Shown in pieces: positions 50,031 to 61,540 of a DNA stretch of 64,000 nt. Every line of letters starts with the position of its first letter. Position 1 is the first letter of the stretch. This stretch comes from Pseudoips prasinana (Eukaryota; Arthropoda; Insecta; Lepidoptera; Nolidae). The position numbers were made by a program, and so were the translations under genes. The notes beneath the pieces are model-generated. The model had not been told where the DNA came from, did no database searches, and was given only the letters and a program-made list of their open reading frames with translations. Where the stretch lies: NCBI GenBank assembly GCA_951640165.1, contig OX621260.1:21594001-21658000 (forward strand). The letters are read 5' to 3'.

Positions 50031-52249
50031 AAGGAACTTCTACTACGATAACTGTCTTTACTGCCTACGTAATAAGGTTGCTGTTGAGACTAAAGTGTGT
50101 CTAACGTCACGTGTACGCACACTGAAAGAGAAACAGAAAATACATAATAGATACAAAAAATATTCCAACCCTAGAGACTTAATTACGTACCAAATGTTAC
50201 GTGATCGATGCAAATTAATGATCCAAGAATGTCTAAATAAATTTAAAACCGATTCAAAGAAATTAATCAAACAGGATCCTAAATATTTCTGGAAGTTTGT
50301 TAAATCCTTAAGATCAAACAGTAGCGTAATCCCAGATGAGATGGTTTTTAATGAAAAAACTGGTGTAGGTGGGCAAAGCGTCAGTGAACTTTTCGCGGAG
50401 TATTTTTACTCGGTATACCCTAATAAACATACCCCAAGTGCCTCGACTGCTGGTGAATCTACCTATCATTCGGAATCACTAGGTTCCTGTCACATTTCCA
50501 GAAGAGATATTCTAAGAGCCCTCAAATCATTAAATGTAAACAAAGGGCCAGGCCCTGATTGTATTGCACCAATATTGCTACGAAATTGTTCGGAGCAACT
50601 AGTTGAACCACTGTATCACATTTTTAATTGGTCCCTCTCCTGTGGAACCTTTCCCTCTAAGTGGAAGCTCGCGCACATCACCCCTATACACAAAAAAGGG
50701 GATCAAAGTGATGTCTCAAACTACAGGCCCATCTCAATCTTATCTGCCATAGGGAAAGTGTTCGAAAAATTGATTCAAGCAAGACTTCTCTTTCACCTAA
50801 AACCCATTCTCAATAGTAATCAGCACGGATTTTTACCAGGCAGATCAACGGCTACAAATCTCCTAAATTATGTTACTACTATCTACGAAGCAGTCGAAGC
50901 CAAAACGGAAGTACATGCTATTTATACAGATTTCTCTAAGGCTTTTGACGTGGTTGATCATAGCCTACTCATACAAAAGTTGGCTCATGCTGGGATTTGT
51001 GGCTCGCTATTAAGATGGTGTGAATCCTACCTCGTAAATAGGTCCCAACTGGTAAAAATCAGGGGCTATAAATCTATAGCTAGATTGGTGCCATCTGGTG
51101 TGCCCCAGGGGTCACATTTAGGACCCCTGTTTTTCTTGGTTTATGTTAACGACTTATGCTCAGCCATTACATCCGGATACCAAATGTTTGCTGACGATCT
51201 AAAGTTGTACCGAGCAATTTCAGATCGCAGTGACATTAACTCCCTTCAAGAAGACATTAACGCAATAAATCATTGGTGCTCTTTAAACGGAATGACCATA
51301 AATATTTCTAAATGCTTTCACATTAAATTCACACGTAAACGCGATCCAATGCCTGCCACTTACTATATGTCTAACAGTCAAATCACCGAAGTGTCGAGTA
51401 TACGTGATCTGGGTGTCGTGGTTGACACTAAGTTAGATTTCCGTGAACACATAAACGGAATTGCAAGTAGTGGTGCCCGCTTGGCTGGTTTCGTTATTCG
51501 GCAAACCAAGTACTTTAAAGACTACGAAATTCCAATTCTCCTTTACAACTGCTATGTGCGATCACTTTTTGAGTACTGTAGTCAGATATGGAGCCCCTCC
51601 TATACGATTCATATTAGCCGTCTAGAAAAACTTCAGAAACACTTCTTGTATAGTCTATCTTATACACACAATCTCTGCCGAAATCTAACATCTTATAACT
51701 CTAGACTTGCATACTTTAAACTTTTGTCACTGGAGAATAGGAGGAACATCGCCGACATCCTTTTTTTGCATAAATTGGTTACTGGAAAACTAGATAGTCC
51801 ATCTCTACTAGGAAAATTAAACTTCAATGTACCACGCTTGTGTAGCCGTATCCATAATATGAAGACTTTCAATTTGCCTTTTTGTCGCACCAAATACAGT
51901 CAGCACTCGCCGTTGTACCGTATGTGTTCCGCTTACAATAACTTTTGCAACCAAATTGATATTTTTGGTTCGTCTGCTCATTCGTTGAAACTGTTCTTAC
52001 TTAAGAAATTTAATCTGTAAATTATTGCAACTAGGTTTTATTGCTTTGTTAATTTTAATTATTGTATTGTTATCCTTCTAATTCTAATATTAATCTCAAT
52101 TTTAACTGACTATGATGTAACCCAACTGTGAACTTTCCTTTTGTTTAATGCATGCTGTGTTCACTTCTAGAAGGCCAAACACTTAAGCTATATTTGTTTA
52201 ATGTTCTTTAAATTGTACAAAGTGCGTTGGCCAGTTTAGTGAATCTAAT

Positions 52250-52280
<31 letters not shown>
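50031..52280 (+). mobile_element. CR1/Jockey-like LINE, 5'-truncated, long poly(A)
   Basis: Ends in an A-run of about 28 at 52253-52280. ACGTCAT at 50024-50030 recurs at 52281-52287, a candidate target duplication that places the 5' truncation at about 50031. Confidence 0.85.
50035..52020 (+). pseudogene. Reverse transcriptase of truncated LINE, endonuclease lost
   Basis: A 641-residue frame from a GTG at 50095; homologous residues extend a little upstream without an ATG. RT blocks intact: GPGPD (151-155), YRPISIL (210-216), YTDFSKAFD (D279), GVPQGSHLGP, FADD (365-368), then thumb and C-terminus. The AP endonuclease is absent, so it cannot retrotranspose by itself. No stop interrupts the RT, consistent with a recent, dead-on-arrival insertion. 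Similar in arrangement to the ORF2 at 8497-11403 but clearly a different family by sequence. Confidence 0.88.
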
Positions 52281-52282
<2 letters not shown>

Positions 52283-52287
52283 GTCAT

Positions 52288-52600
52288 GAAGTTGACTGGA
52301 AAATGGTAATATAGCATTTTGTGGTCACAATCAGTTATATCAGTAAAAAATACAAAGCATTATGCTTAAGTAAACAGGCTTTACTATTAAGTCCGTTTTC
52401 TTGGAAATTACGTTAGAAACTGGTTTTGTCTTAAGTTACTTTGATGTAAGCAAGTTGTATAGATATTTAATTTTTTTTTTATAATTTACAACAATTATAT
52501 TGATAATGAAAGGATGGACAATTAGTATTAAAATAACTTAAATTATCAAGTAAAGAAACTTAAAATAAACTAAGTACTAAAAATAAATACTTTAAATTAA
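52288..52600. other. No recognised feature
   Basis: AT-rich 3' flank of the LINE. Confidence 0.35.
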
Positions 52601-52869
52601 ATAATAATATGTTGGGACAATAATAATATGTTGGGACAATGTCACACAGATCATCCTAGCCCCAAACTAAGCAAAGCTTGTACTATGGGTACCAGGCGAC
52701 GATATAGGTACATACTTATATAGATAGATAAATACTTAAATACATAGAAAACATCCATGACTCGGAAACAAATATTCGTGCTCATCACACAAATATTTGC
52801 ACTTACCGGGATTCGAACCCAGGACCACCAGCTTCGTAGGCAGGAGCACTACCAACTAGGCTACGGTGA
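52601..52869 (-). mobile_element. SINE-A copy, complete, tail duplicated
   Basis: The tail AATAATATGTTGGGACAAT occurs twice at the left; head AGGCTACGGTGA at the right. Confidence 0.88.
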
Positions 52870-53149
52870 TCGTCAAAATATATACATCTATAAGCTAGAT
52901 GATAATATGCGATGTTCATCATGTTAGCCGAATAACGCCATAATCGCACCGCTCGCTTGGCGAAAAAAAAAACGTCTCACAGCCTTCTGTCTCAGTCGCA
53001 CACTCACTTTTCGGAGATTTTTCAATATTCGTAATCATTTTTTGGAACGAAGTTCCTTATCCGAATGGTTAAAACTTAGGACCTATGATGAGGTAGAAGC
53101 CTTACTGCATACTATTGCCTAACTATACTAAAACATCCTTCACTCACCT

Positions 53150-53220
53150 TCACACACACACACACACACGCACACACACGCACACACACATACACACACA
53201 CGTATACAAACACAGACGTA
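53150..53220. repeat. (CA)n microsatellite
   Basis: CACACACA runs broken by CG and TA steps. Confidence 0.9.
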
Positions 53221-53460
53221 CTTAAACACCATACTGCCACAACCACAATAAATTCATATTTTTATTTTTACTATTTTAAACAGGAAACACACTTTTGTTA
53301 TGTATTCTCACTTCTACATTTGATCGATCTGTGAAGAGCGGGGCCTCCTATCACAAGTATTTAATATACTTAAAAGGAGACCCCTATGTAAGATAAATTG
53401 TAGTAGTATAAGATACTGAAATAAACTATTTTTATTTTTTATTTTTATTATGTATTATTT

Positions 53461-53731
53461 ATCGCGCGTTGTGAAAGGGGGCTAGACGGAAAAAAATCTT
53501 ACGAAAAGTTGTCACGACACTTTTTGCAGCTGTGTGTGTTTCTCCGTCTGTATCTCTCTCTCTCTCTCTCTTATAGAAAGCAAGCCAGATATTTTCATTT
53601 CTATTTCGCAGTGAACAGTGTGGTGTCGCGACGATTATTTTTGTTGAGTGAATACTGGTTTTTTGTACATAATAAATAATAAGAAATAACTTCGTTCCAT
53701 CCGGGTGTCCCTTGACACCTGTCAAGTTTTT
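53461..53731 (-). repeat. Repeat K, copy 2 (inverted relative to copy 1)
   Basis: GTTGTGAAAGGGGGCTAGAC ... (CT)n ... CATCCGGGTGTCCCTTGACA. A 127-codon frame through it is incidental. Confidence 0.7.
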
Positions 53732-53824
53732 ATTTATTTTTTCATACAAACCGTCCCCTGACAGTAAAGAAACACATAAAAGAAAGATTTCGATCACGAT
53801 TACGATACAATCACCGTAGCCTAG

Positions 53825-54073
53825 TATAAAAATCAATGCCACTTTTCGTTGTAAAGTTATAACTCAAGAACGCCTTTTCCGATTTGGCTAATTTTGGTCT
53901 TGAATTATTTGTGGAAGTCCAGGGAAGGTTAGTTCGCAGAGAAAATTTTGTAAAATCGTAGTTTTTACTAGCTAGCAATTTAAAATAGTTTTTTCTTTGA
54001 ATAATATGAACTTAATAATCGTTTTTTTTATTACTATGCCTTATACGTAGCGAAGCACGTACCGGGCCGCTAG
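53825..54073 (+). mobile_element. Helitron-like element (CCGGGCCGCTAG end)
   Basis: Start AAAAATCAATGCCACTTTTC; end GCGAAGCACGTACCGGGCCG then CTAG|T. Confidence 0.65.
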
Positions 54074-54104
54074 TTATTATATAAAGGTCTGATCTCATCA
54101 TCTA

Positions 54105-54215
54105 AAAAACTTCGGTATCGCTGCCTTTGAGCATCGTGCCCACTGTGCCCAGAATGCTGCCCGCATTGCCACGCTGGATGGCAATGCTTAAACGCTGTCC
54201 AAAATATACTTACCT
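54105..54215 (-). pseudogene. Repeat S, extreme C-terminal fragment
   Basis: The minus strand encodes YFGQRLSIAIQRGNAGSILG, matching the QRISLAIQRGN end of 24866-25600. Only about 35 codons remain. Confidence 0.6.
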
Positions 54216-54340
54216 CATATATTTATAAATGCCATATATTTATAGTTGTTAGTGAGCCTTATTGAGCCAGCCAGGTTTGATCCCCACCCAGGACTAATCT
54301 TTGTAGCGTACAGCATGATTATTTGTTCTGTGTCTAGGTG

Positions 54341-54594
54341 TAATAATAATAATATCTATAATAATATCTAGGAACAATATCACACAGATCATCCTAGCCC
54401 CAAACTAAGCAAAGCTTGTACTATGGGTACCAGGCGATGATATATATACTTATATAGATAGATAAATACTTTAATACATAGAAAACATCCATGACTCAGA
54501 AACAAATATTCGTGCTCATCACACAAATATTTGCACTTACCGGGATTGGAACCCAGGACCACCAGCTTCGTAGATAGGAGCACTACCAACTATG
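54341..54594 (-). mobile_element. SINE-A copy
   Basis: Tail GGAACAATATCACACAGATC at left; head lost beyond CACTACCAACTA at right. A SINE-O head fragment precedes it (about 54240-54340). Confidence 0.8.
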
Positions 54595-54598
54595 TCTA

Positions 54599-54690
54599 TC
54601 GGTTGCCTGGTTGCTATAGAACAGGCTCTGCCCAGTTTGGGATCAGATGGCGGTGTGTTAGTTGTCCCAAGATTTCTATTTTTAATATAC
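54599..54690 (+). mobile_element. SINE-O tail fragment
   Basis: TTGCCTGGTTGCTATAGAAC and GATCAGATGGCGGTGTGTTA. Confidence 0.55.
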
Positions 54691-54757
54691 TTAAATCTCA
54701 TAATAAAATTTTACAACAATAAATTAATTACTACGCTAATTGTAAGTTTGTAAACTA

Positions 54758-54957
54758 ACGTGTAGCGCAGCGGTTACAACAGTCGCCTCGCTACTCCGTG
54801 TTGCCGGTTCGATTACCGCACAGGACAACGATTTGTGTGGCCCATAAACAGTTGTTCTGAGTGTGGATGCACTGTTTGTCTGTCGATTATATGTAATTTA
54901 TATGTATTTATAAAGTACCCGCGACATAGATTCATTTCCCTAGTGCGGGAATTGTCA
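54758..54957 (+). mobile_element. SINE-C copy
   Basis: GTGTAGCGCAGCGGTTACAA, GCCGGTTCGATTACCGC, tail CCCTAGTGCGGGAATTG. Confidence 0.8.
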
Positions 54958-55239
54958 TTATAAAAAAAGATAAAAAAACACTTGCTTTTAAATTTTCTTG
55001 CATAACCATCTCTATTTCCTACGTAATAAAGGCGTGACCGAATTGTGTACACTAACACTTTCTACTATTTAAAATAACACTCAAGCGATAAAAATACTTA
55101 TAATTAATATTGTTTTTGAGAAATAAGAATCAAAAGCGAGTACAAAAGAAATAAATAATTCTGAAATACTTAGGTATAGTCATATAAATATAATTTATTA
55201 AGTAAAAATTTTAATTTTTTTGTATGTCTGTTTTTTACC

Positions 55240-56310
55240 ACACCGTGCAGTGCTTGACGTGGCAGCTACTAAGAAACATTGCTAATAAAACTCAGTAGGA
55301 ATCCTTTTTTTTATAGAATCATCTTAACATCTAATTACAATTGATTTATCTAAATCCGTTGAGTTAAGACTACTCATTCCCAAGCAATTGTATTATAATA
55401 CTATTTTGTATTCATTGAAATATCTTGGTACCTACTTAATTGTGTTTCAATATATAACAAATGTAATATTTTTGTTTTACCTACTTGACTATGCAGTGCT
55501 TAACGTGGCAGCTATTGAGAAACACTGCCAAAATACCCAGTAGGAATCACTTTTTAGGGTTCCGTAGCCAAATGGCAAAAAACGGACCCTTATAGATTCG
55601 TCATGTCTGTCTGTTTGTCTGTCCGTCCGTATGTCACAGCCATTTTTTTCCGAAACTATAAGAGCTGTACTGTTGAAACTTGGTAAGTAGATGTATTCTG
55701 TGCCGCATTAAGATTTTAACACAAAAACAGAAAAATAATAATATTTTTGGGGGTTCCTCATACATAGAACTGAAACTCAAATTTTTTTTCCTCGTATCCA
55801 TACCTGTGGGGTATCTATGGATAGGTCTTCAAAAATGATATTGAGGTTCCTGATATCATTTTATTCTAAACTGAATAGTTTGCGCGAGACACTTCCAAAG
55901 TGGAAAAATTTGTGTCCCTCCCCCCCCCCTGTAACTCCTAAATAGTCCTAAAATAAGAGAATGATAAAACTAAAAAAAATATATGATGTACATTACCATG
56001 TAAACTAACAATGAAAATTGGTTTGAACGAAATCTAGTAAGTAGTTTTTTTTAATGCGTCATAAATCGAAAACTGCAATTTACCTTTCATTTAATCAACT
56101 GAAATACTTGCTGCTGCGGAACCCTTCATGGGCGAGTCCGACTCGCACTTGGCCAGTTTTTTAATCTGGATCTTAACATCTAATTACAATTTAATCATCA
56201 TCTAAATGGGTTGAACTAAAACTACTCATTCCCAAGCAATTTTGTTAAGATATTATTTTGGATGCATTGAAATATCTTGGTACTTAATTGTGTTATAAAA
56301 TGTAACTAAT
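55240..56310 (+). repeat. Tandem duplication of repeat T, second unit split by long repeat E
   Basis: Unit 1 at about 55240-55490. Unit 2 at 55491-55552 resumes at 56165-56310 (ATCTTAACATCTAATTACAA; CTACTCATTCCCAAGCAATT in both). Confidence 0.75.
55553..56164 (+). repeat. Long repeat E variant
   Basis: TTTTTAGGGTTCCGTAGCC start, CGACTCGCACTTGGCCAGTT end, with a 600-bp interior; boundaries are defined by the duplicated empty unit. Confidence 0.8.
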
Positions 56311-57005
56311 GAATCACCAGCCAGGCCTTTCCCAGGGTGGTCATCCCATGTATGTAGAATTTTATTATTCGGAACCAGCGAGGAACTTTTTCAAATCATA
56401 TTTATTATGGTCACGGCTATTAATTAACCGAACTTGCTCGTAATGTGCATACTTGATCTGTTTATGTTCTTCCTTTTTTGGGTTCCGTAGGTACTAAAAT
56501 TGCAAGTAGTTCCCATGTTCATCCGTCAAGAAAAACTGTGAAACTTGCTATTAGATCCGTACATGTCACAATAGCAAATCAGACCCAAAAATCGAACCTC
56601 TTACATAATTGTCTGCGGTTTGGTATGAACTTATCAAAATCTCAAAGTTTGATGCCACAGTTGGACCAAATAGGTATAACTAAAGATTACAACTTATGCA
56701 TTAACCGTCTTGCAATAAACTTGCGACAATTTACGGTTATTTTATTGGAGAGCAACAAAGTTGTATCAAAAGTAAACGCCAGTAAACAGCATTAAACGTT
56801 CCACTTCCCAACCGCAACAATATTTTACACTATTCCAATAAATATTGCGCATGCGCACAATGGGTTATGCGTGAGATTCTCGTAAATCTAGAAACGCGAA
56901 TGCGCGGCGCAGTCAATTCGTATTTGTAAACTGTCATAAAAAATACCAGCAAAATATCGACGGGAAACAAAAAAACAAAAACTTGCAGTGGCATGAGTTC
57001 CATGA
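56311..57005. other. Unassigned sequence with a palindromic TGCGCATGCGCA site
   Basis: TGCGCATGCGCA at 56846-56857 resembles an NRF-1/Erect-wing type site, with other CG-rich bits nearby (GCGAATGCGCGGCGCAG). A 105-codon frame (56478-56795) is unassigned. No downstream gene is recognised. Confidence 0.4.
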
Positions 57006-57018
57006 CTATAGTCTTTTC

Positions 57019-57387
57019 TTTTTTTTTTTTTTATATTTTTTGCCCTCTTTGGGCAGGCTAAGGTCTGTGACCATACTGCCTCGTCTTCAGTTATAATATT
57101 TCTGTTTCAAAGTCAGTCAGTCATGTCCGTCACGTCCGTCACAGTCATGTCCATCACGTCCGTCACAGTTAAGTCATAGTCCTACCCCAGTAAAGCAGTG
57201 GAGACTTTACTAGAGGCTTCTATGGAGTTTTGGTTTCAACACGGAAAATCACAATTCACGTGTACGTTGTCGAAGATGTTATGTCTAAAAATCCACCATA
57301 TTTACACATAAAAACTCGAATTTACACCAGTTTTTGAAAATAAAACATAGCCTCGATGCGTCCTTTTCCGCGTTGGCGCCAAAACTC
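57019..57387 (-). mobile_element. Retroposon J, copy 2 (poly(A), 13-bp target duplication)
   Basis: CTATAGTCTTTTC exactly at 57006-57018 and 57388-57400; long T-run (poly(A) on minus) at the left. Its 5' part matches copy 1 (GCCAACGCGGAAAAGGACGC on minus). The middle has short GTGACGGAC repeats; the 3' part differs from copy 1. Confidence 0.85.
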
Positions 57388-57400
57388 CTATAGTCTTTTC

Positions 57401-57920
57401 GTCATGAGTTCCCTGACAGTTCTTGTCTGACAATTGTAGTGACGTGACGTAACTAAATATAATCGATTTTTTTATAATATCGATTCAGTTGGCAAAGAAA
57501 ATGGAATCGGAGTAGTGTCAATCTATGAGTAGTGTCAATCTCTATTGGCCGCCGTTTCGTTCAACGCATTAGAGATTTTTAAGATTCATACTTTTTTTTT
57601 ATTTACTTAATTTATTAACAGTTAATTATAACCACAATAATTTACTTAGTAATTTACAAAAGGCAATATTTTTTTATTATTTCTTTATTAATTTTTTTGC
57701 CAGTTTATTTTTTATTCGTCTAAAGTAGTACCTATGCGTGCCACGGAAAAAAATGAACTCTCAAGGAACTCATCTTATGGCGAAAAGACTATAATAAGAG
57801 AGGTAGGGCACAGCGTTCATTCGCTTGAAAAGCAGCCCGACTGGGGAAGTACCTCCACCTTACAGAAGACATTCCTTAATAATAACATTAATAATTTTAA
57901 TGTTGTGTTTCTGATTGTGA
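57401..57920. other. Unassigned; short direct repeat
   Basis: GAGTAGTGTCAATCT occurs twice in tandem (57512-57542). An 83-codon frame (57734-57985) is unassigned. Confidence 0.4.
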
Positions 57921-57924
57921 GTAA

Positions 57925-58095
57925 GGTTGCCAGAGCTCATCAGAGTGGGGGGAAGGGTCAGCAACACTTGTTTGCTGACTCTTAAAGGCCGCCAACGCAC
58001 CCGCGACTCCTCTGGTGTTGTGAGTGGGCGGTGGTGATCACTTACCATCAGGTGACTCACTTGCTCGGTTGTCGCCCTCTGATATTAAAAAAACT
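57925..58095 (+). repeat. Retroelement 3' end
   Basis: GGCCGCCAACGCACCCGCGA and TCACTTACCATCAGGTGACT followed by an A-run; the last motif also occurs at 62640-62770. Confidence 0.55.
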
Positions 58096-58119
58096 ATATA
58101 CTATAAGACCCTATAATGC

Positions 58120-58345
58120 AAACATGAAACATGTGCAAATGGGGTTACATTCCCACATCACAAAACATCTGCGAGTGCGGCGTGTCACCCCAAAGTATGG
58201 TTCATTTATCTGATTGTCCTTCTTGTCCAGTCTCTTGTTCCCTTCAGGACTTGTATGACGCTTCAGCCAAAGCCATCAGCGTTGGTCAATTTTGGGAAGA
58301 TAAAATCTAATTCTTACCATCGACACGATAAGAAGAAGAAGAAGA
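58120..58345 (+). pseudogene. C-terminal remnant of a LINE related to the 990-residue ORF
   Basis: Reads ICECGVSPQSMVHLSDCPSC...LQDLYDASAKA...FWEDKI then stop, CATCGACACGATAAGAAGAAG and (GAA)n. Aligns with the zinc-knuckle C-terminus at 19150-19345; everything upstream is missing. Confidence 0.75.
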
Positions 58346-58661
58346 CCCTATAATTATCGGAGCGTGTACTATGGCAACCAGCCAACTAATGAACATACTT
58401 ATATATTTCTAAACACATACATAACATAGATTAATTGCGCAATAGTTCGATGTCATTTGATGCATTTATTTGTAGAATATATACCTAAAACTGAATTTAA
58501 CGAGCCAGTTGGCGTGGCTGGTCGACGCTTGTCGCAGGTCATCGGTTCGATTCCCACCCAGGACCGATATTTGTGTGCATGAACAGGTCTGTTTGTCCTC
58601 AGGGTGTAATTATCTATACAAGTATGTATTTACAAAAGAAAAATAATATATCAGTTATCTG

Positions 58662-59269
58662 TTGATATTTCTGTGTAAAGCCTATAGAACAGTGAGCACA
58701 GAGGCCCTACCTGTCCTAGCGGGTGTACTACCGGTTGATCTTGAAGTACAAAGACGAGCAGCAATGTATTATTCTACGCGCGATAATTTAGAAAATGATT
58801 TCTTATCATTACGCGACCGTGCGAAAATAACCAGGCTATTTATGCCAATAGCTGACTTAAATAACGAACTACTAAATGAATGGCAATTAGATGGAATACG
58901 TCAACCAAGGGTCGCCATCTGCACCAGTTCTTTCCGGACGTACGCGAACGGTTAAATAAAACTTGGCTAATCATAGACCATTGTGTTGCACAATTTCTTA
59001 CCGGACACGGCAATTTTAAAAGTAAATTGTATAGTTTCAAATTAGTATCTTCACCAATCTGTCTGTGCTCAACATCCAGTAACGAATATGAACAAACTAC
59101 TCACCACATCCTGTGGGAGTGTGATCTCTGGCAAAATCAGCGTGATATTATGTTAAACAGCTTGCAACCACTATCTGGAGTAGTTTATTATACGGATCTT
59201 GTAGCAACAAGGAACAACTTCCGTGTGTTTAAGCGTTTTTGCCATACCTACTATTGGAATCAAATATAA
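58662..59269 (+). pseudogene. R1-type RT C-terminal region, one-base frameshift
   Basis: Same protein as 47725-48479. One base is missing at about 58886 (GGCAATTAGATGG here, GGCAATGTAGATGG in copy 1), splitting it into 58662-58955 and 58880-59269. The C-terminal CLC...HHILWEC motif is intact. Confidence 0.88.
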
Positions 59270-59600
59270 CAGCTCACTTAGGACCCTTAAATTGATCCTC
59301 GGTGCTTTTGCAGCTGGCTTCTCTAGTTGCAAATCTCTCATTTTATGAGGCTATAGCCTCTTTACATAATTCTGTCTCCCGCTTTGCTCTGGAGGGAAGT
59401 GGAACTATTCATTTTCTAACTCCTCCTTTTTTCTGTTTCTGATTAAATTCGTTGCAGGATCCAAGACAGTTAAAGCGATTCCCCGGGACATGCCTGAGCT
59501 TCACCGCTCAGTGTCATTTCATTGTGTGCCACTGTTGATCCTGGCTTACAGGAGTTGCAGTGGTGGGTAAGAGGGAGGGACTAGTCCCGTAAAAAACAAA
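58662..59600 (+). mobile_element. R1-type LINE, copy 2, 5'-truncated, 14-bp target duplication
   Basis: ATATCAGTTATCTG occurs at 58648-58661 and 59601-59614. The insert ends in AAAAAACAAA. About 940 bp: C-terminal coding region and 3' UTR only. Confidence 0.9.
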
Positions 59601-59741
59601 ATATCAGTTATCTGATTATCATAGTACAAGCACTGCTTAGTTTGGGATCAGATGGTGGTGTGTAATAATGTCCCTAGTTATTATGTCCCTGGATATGTCG
59701 CTGAATATGCTGTAGAAGTTTCTTGCAAGAGTAACTTATTT

Positions 59742-59965
59742 CATCATCATTATATCAGCCGAAAGGCCCCCACCAAAAATCTCCAGTTGCCGGTTCCAGT
59801 TCCAGTTGCCGGTCTTGCGCTATCCGCTCCCAGCGATTTCCAGCGACTCTCACAAGATCATCGATCCATCTTTTAGGGGTCTGTCCACGCTGCGTCTTCC
59901 GGTTCGTGGTCGCCACTCGAGAACCTTGCTGCTCCAGCGGTCGTCAGTTCTACGAGCTATGTGCC
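59742..59965 (-). repeat. RTE-type LINE C-terminal fragment
   Basis: Same block as 21575-21835, with a small tandem duplication (GTTGCCGGTTCCA) near 59790. Confidence 0.65.
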
Positions 59966-60370
59966 CTATTATTTATGATTGTAAAATATTATTCAAGAAA
60001 GAGAAATGTTTTTTTTTTATTAGACAATAACTCGCTAAAAATATTGCCAGACAAAGACAAACAGGAAGACGAATAAAACGACGTGTGTAATATTAAATCT
60101 CTTGGTTCCTTTTTGGTTGTCCGGAGCCCTAAAAAGGAAATAAAACGTGAAACAACATGGTTATTGCCTCTAACGCCACCGGGTTCAATAGACGAATGCG
60201 CCCGCGCACAACTAACGAACGAGATGCACTCGCGCCGATAGAGCCTGCATTTCAATACCAGTGCTGCTAGCTCACCTGTTTTGTTAAAATTACTCGTTTT
60301 TATTGGATAGCCATAGTACTTATACTTATTAAAATTGACCATACTAAACAGATTACATAAATAAACCATT
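59966..60370. other. No recognised gene
   Basis: A 126-codon minus frame (59989-60369) has no motif and low-complexity composition. Confidence 0.35.
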
Positions 60371-60371
60371 T

Positions 60372-60741
60372 TTAGGGTTCCGTAGCCAAAGGCAAAAACG
60401 GAACCCTTATAGATTCGTCATGTCTGTCTGTCTGTCTGTCCGTCCGTATGTCACAGCCACTTTTTTCCGAAACTATAAGAGCTGTACTGTTGAAAGTTGG
60501 TAAATAGATGTATTCTGTAACTTCTAAAATAAGAGAATGATAAAACTAAAAAAATATATATGATGTACATTAACATGTAACCTGACAACGAAAATTGGTT
60601 TGAACGAGATCTAGTAAGTAGTTGTTTTTTAATGCGTCATAAATCGTGAACCACAATTTACCTCTCATTTAATCAACTGAAATACTTGCTGCTGCGGAAC
60701 CCTTCATGGGCGAATCCGACTCGCACTTGGCCGGTTTTTAA
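60372..60741 (+). repeat. Long repeat E variant, internally deleted
   Basis: Same ends and flanking interior as 55553-56164, but about 220 bp are missing after TAGATGTATTCTGT. Confidence 0.8.
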
Positions 60742-60814
60742 ATTAAATTCGAGTTTGTGTTATTTATAAGTATATTATTTGGAAGGCTTTAGGCTAATAT
60801 TATGACCATTTTCT

Positions 60815-60990
60815 CTTTTTGATAAGGCAGGGGGAAATGCCTGATGAGAGGAGCCTCGGGGACGCGAGTATGCTGCGCCATGTCCCAGATGATCGGGACC
60901 CATACCCTGGGAGACCTGCAGATTGTCCTCGTCTATGTGCCGGACTTCTAGGAGTCGGCATCCTACCAGTCCGGCACAGCGACTGCGCCA
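60815..60990 (-). repeat. Repeat L fragment
   Basis: Shares GTCCCAGATG-TCGGGACNCA with 28494-28735. Degenerate Helitron ends follow (61080-61100, 61145-61175). Confidence 0.5.
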
Positions 60991-61364
60991 AAAACGGGAA
61001 GACACGTGAGGGCAGACGATTGTACCATACGCATGCGACTACTTATATTCAAATGCTACCCCAAAGACACTATTCCACGAGGACGAAGTCGCGGGCACAG
61101 TAAATATATCCAAATAACACAGGCTATAAAATATATTAAGTTAAACGCGTGTGAGACCGCGGGGCACATCTCGTATAAAATATAATCGAAAAAGTACGTC
61201 AACCGTAAAAAAACTTTGATGTCAATCATTAGTCTGAATTAATCAATTTAAATATGCAAATGTAAATAATAAAAACGTAAAAATTATTAGTTCTCATAAA
61301 ATTAATTTCTTAATGGCCACTCAAATTTATTCCTACCTCTACCTCTTTATATGTACTTTAGCTG

Positions 61365-61540
61365 CAGGAGGGCCTTGGTGACCTGTGATACAGGTTTTAA
61401 CGAACCTACTTCAGGCACCAATCTCTCACAATGTTAGGTCATGCATAGATTGTAAGCGTCATGTTACTACATATTATAAAATTGTACCAACTATTGTGAA
61501 GAGAAAATAAATATTTATTTTATTATTATTATTATTATTC
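61365..61540 (+). repeat. LINE 3' UTR fragment
   Basis: GCAGGAGGGCCTTGGTGACC ... AGAAAATAAATATTTATTTT then (ATT)n. Confidence 0.5.

Larger units (their letters stand above)
58503..59690 (+). mobile_element. SINE-B copy split by an R1-type LINE
   Basis: Head 58503-58661 (B-box GGTTCGATTCCC) and tail 59601-59690 (TTTGGGATCAGATGG) are separated by the LINE fragment. Confidence 0.88.

Noticed and set aside
53459..53842. A 127-codon minus-strand gene
   Set aside because: It lies across repeat K and a CT microsatellite.
59989..60369. A 126-codon minus-strand gene
   Set aside because: No motif, low complexity at both ends, no supporting signals.
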